In this document: positions 53,576-54,909 of the stretch, in pieces
How positions within the stretch are numbered: position 1 is the first letter of the stretch
Layout: each line of letters begins with the position of its first letter
Origin: an uncultured Candidatus Pelagibacter sp.
GTDB taxonomy: Bacteria; Pseudomonadota; Alphaproteobacteria; Pelagibacterales; Pelagibacteraceae
Direction: 5' to 3'
DNA length: 54,909 nucleotides
Assembly: GCA_913030805.1 (NCBI GenBank)
Contig: CAJWDL010000007.1
Span: 1-54,909, forward strand
The notes under the pieces: model-generated
What the model was told of the DNA's origin: nothing
The model's input: the letters and a program-made list of their open reading frames with translations, nothing else
Databases searched by the model: none
Translations under genes and position numbers: made by a program

Positions 53576-54909
53576 ATGATATTTGAAGAAAAAATTAAAG
53601 AAGCAATCCAATATTATAATTTAGGTAACTTTTTAAAAGCAGAAAGTCTAGTTAAACGTTTACTTACAAGAAACCCAAAAGATTACCAATTGTGCAATAT
53701 TTATGGATTAATTTTATTAAAACTTCGTAAAACGGAGGGGGCAATTAGTTATTTTCAAAAGTCTATTCATATCAAATCAAATTTTTTTGAAGCACATTTT
53801 AACTTATTAAAATCACTTTATAATTTAAAGAAATACGATGAAGCAATTTTACAGTCAAAAAAATGCTTAAAAATTAATTCGAAATCAATAGGCACACTAC
53901 TATTACTCGGAAACTTGTATAACAAATTAAATCAGGACAAAAAATCCGAAAAATATTTTCATGAAATACTAAAAATTAATTCGAAAGATAGTAATGCATA
54001 CTACAGTCTGGGTAATTTATATAAAAAAAAAGTAGATTATGAAAAGGCTATTGATAATTATAAGCTTGCAATTAAATTTAATGAAAATTATTTTGCATCC
54101 TACAATAATTTGGGTACTTTGTACCAAGAAATAGGGAAATTTGACCTAGCTATATTAAACTTTAAATCCGTAATCAAAATAAATCCTAACTTTTCCGGAG
54201 CATATCAAAATTATTTATTTTGTTTAAATTTTAGTGAATATTTTGATTTAAATCTTTATTTTGAACTGGTGCAAAAATTCAAACAAAGCTTATCTAAGAT
54301 TGATTTAGATAAAATAAGTAAATTTCCAAAAATAAAAAAGACAGATAAAAAAATTAGAATTGGATTTATATCAGGAGATTACGGGAATCACCCTGTAAGT
54401 CATTACCTGTTAAATACAATAAAGCATATAAGTGACAAAAAATTTGAATTAATAGCTTATTCAAACTCAAATAGAATAGATGAAATAACTTTGGAACTTA
54501 AAAAAAGATTTAATGTCTGGAGAAAAATTAATCATTTAAGTGAAGCAGAAGTGATTAATTTAATTAAAAAAGACTCAGTGGATATTTTATTTGATCTTTC
54601 TGGTCATACTGCAAAAAATAGATTATCAATTTTTGTAAATAAAGCTGCGCCTGTTCAAGTAACCTGGTTAGGTTATAATGCATCTACCGGACTTAAAGAA
54701 ATAGATTATATAATAGTAGATCCACATGTTGTGCCACTGAGCGATCAAAAATATTTTGCTGAAAAAATTTTTCAATTACCAGATACTTTTCAATGTATTT
54801 CAATAAATGACGATATTAAAATAGATCACAGTGGCTACCAAGATAAAAAAAATGTTACTTTTGGAAGTTTTAATAATCTATCTAAAATAAATGACAATGT
54901 AATAAATAT
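53576..54909 (+). CDS. TPR-containing O-GlcNAc transferase-like glycosyltransferase (3' end beyond the window)
   Basis: Open from the ATG at 53576 to the right edge, 444 codons. About six or seven TPR units run from residue 1 to about 220 (YYSLGNLYKKKVDYEKAIDNYK, SYNNLGTLYQEIGKFDLAILNFK). Then the Glyco_transf_41/SPINDLY domain starts with KIRIGFISGDYGNHPVSHYLL, whose HPVSH matches the active-site region of O-GlcNAc transferase, followed by ILFDLSGHTAKNRLSIF and APVQVTWLGYNASTGL. It probably glycosylates proteins or surface sugars with nucleotide-sugar donors; acceptor unknown. Divergent from YqaA, with a 43-nt gap. Confidence 0.9.
   Translation, partial: MIFEEKIKEAIQYYNLGNFLKAESLVKRLLTRNPKDYQLCNIYGLILLKLRKTEGAISYFQKSIHIKSNFFEAHFNLLKSLYNLKKYDEAILQSKKCLKINSKSIGTLLLLGNLYNKLNQDKKSEKYFHEILKINSKDSNAYYSLGNLYKKKVDYEKAIDNYKLAIKFNENYFASYNNLGTLYQEIGKFDLAILNFKSVIKINPNFSGAYQNYLFCLNFSEYFDLNLYFELVQKFKQSLSKIDLDKISKFPKIKKTDKKIRIGFISGDYGNHPVSHYLLNTIKHISDKKFELIAYSNSNRIDEITLELKKRFNVWRKINHLSEAEVINLIKKDSVDILFDLSGHTAKNRLSIFVNKAAPVQVTWLGYNASTGLKEIDYIIVDPHVVPLSDQKYFAEKIFQLPDTFQCISINDDIKIDHSGYQDKKNVTFGSFNNLSKINDNVIN

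Noticed and set aside
1-54909. tRNA or rRNA genes, insertion sequences, prophage, restriction systems.
   Set aside because: None was recognised; gaps are too short for most RNA genes and no transposase or integrase motifs appear. The HNH protein looks like a chromosomal housekeeping member, not a mobile one.

Overview
The window is a dense, strongly AT-rich stretch of bacterial chromosome of roughly 55 kb with very short or negative intergenic distances, frequent start/stop overlaps, several TTG starts and weak Shine-Dalgarno sequences. Gene content and order point to a genome-streamlined marine alphaproteobacterium, most likely of the SAR11/Pelagibacterales type or a close neighbour. The main reasons are the grpE-dnaK-dnaJ-dapB-nth cluster, the fabA-fabB-fabI operon beside pnp, a Fur-miaB-phoH-ybeY-lnt-metK run, argH-lptM-lysA, and ubiE-ubiB-coaBC-dut beside rpsT-dnaA-dnaN. 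The assignment rests on gene order and protein motifs read by eye; no phylogeny was run.

Layout. 1-722: start of leuS (cut by the window edge) and a DUF3576 lipoprotein. 982-3181: two tandem porin paralogues closed by a strong terminator. 3200-5692: a ThiE-like protein, YggS, an L,D-transpeptidase, a winged-helix regulator and a tiny ArfA-like ribosome-rescue factor, with start codons of divergent genes overlapping. 5695-11845: minus-strand stress and metabolism operon (grpE, dnaK, dnaJ, dapB, nth, pfkB-type kinase) with a full-match alphaproteobacterial heat-shock promoter before dnaK. 11889-23127: rdgB, a PBP-activator-like protein carrying an internal repeat array, rsmI, a BON lipoprotein, malic enzyme, murJ, trpS, a NifU-type protein, a Bax-like glucosaminidase and a polysaccharide deacetylase. 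23099-36009: a long plus-strand run from a half-length tsaB through fur, miaB, phoH, ybeY, lnt and metK to nusA, infB, rbfA, rpsO and pnp. 36012-38534: fabA-fabB-fabI. 38585-44334: a Prx5 peroxiredoxin, then SH3, moeB/thiF, dut, coaBC, ubiB and ubiE. 44335-47583: rpsT, dnaA, dnaN. 47614-51079: argH-lptM-lysA-plsC. 51173-54909: an esterase, an HNH endonuclease, DsbB, a DedA/YqaA membrane protein, and the start of a TPR-O-GlcNAc-transferase-like protein.

How it works together. Most genes are housekeeping: translation (nusA-infB-rbfA-rpsO, rpsT, trpS, leuS, miaB, ybeY, tsaB), protein folding, RNA decay (pnp), replication start (dnaA, dnaN), fatty acid, CoA and ubiquinone synthesis, lysine and arginine synthesis, and envelope building (porins, L,D-transpeptidase, PBP activator, murJ, glucosaminidase, deacetylase, lnt, plsC). 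No tRNA, rRNA, CRISPR array, insertion sequence or prophage was seen. The most unusual items are the repeat array inside the PBP activator, a terminator hairpin lying inside the last codons of the ThiE-like gene (with an ArfA-like gene 2 kb away), a terminator/attenuator-like hairpin in the nusA leader, a structured rpsT leader, the half-length TsaB, and paired cysteines in both porins.
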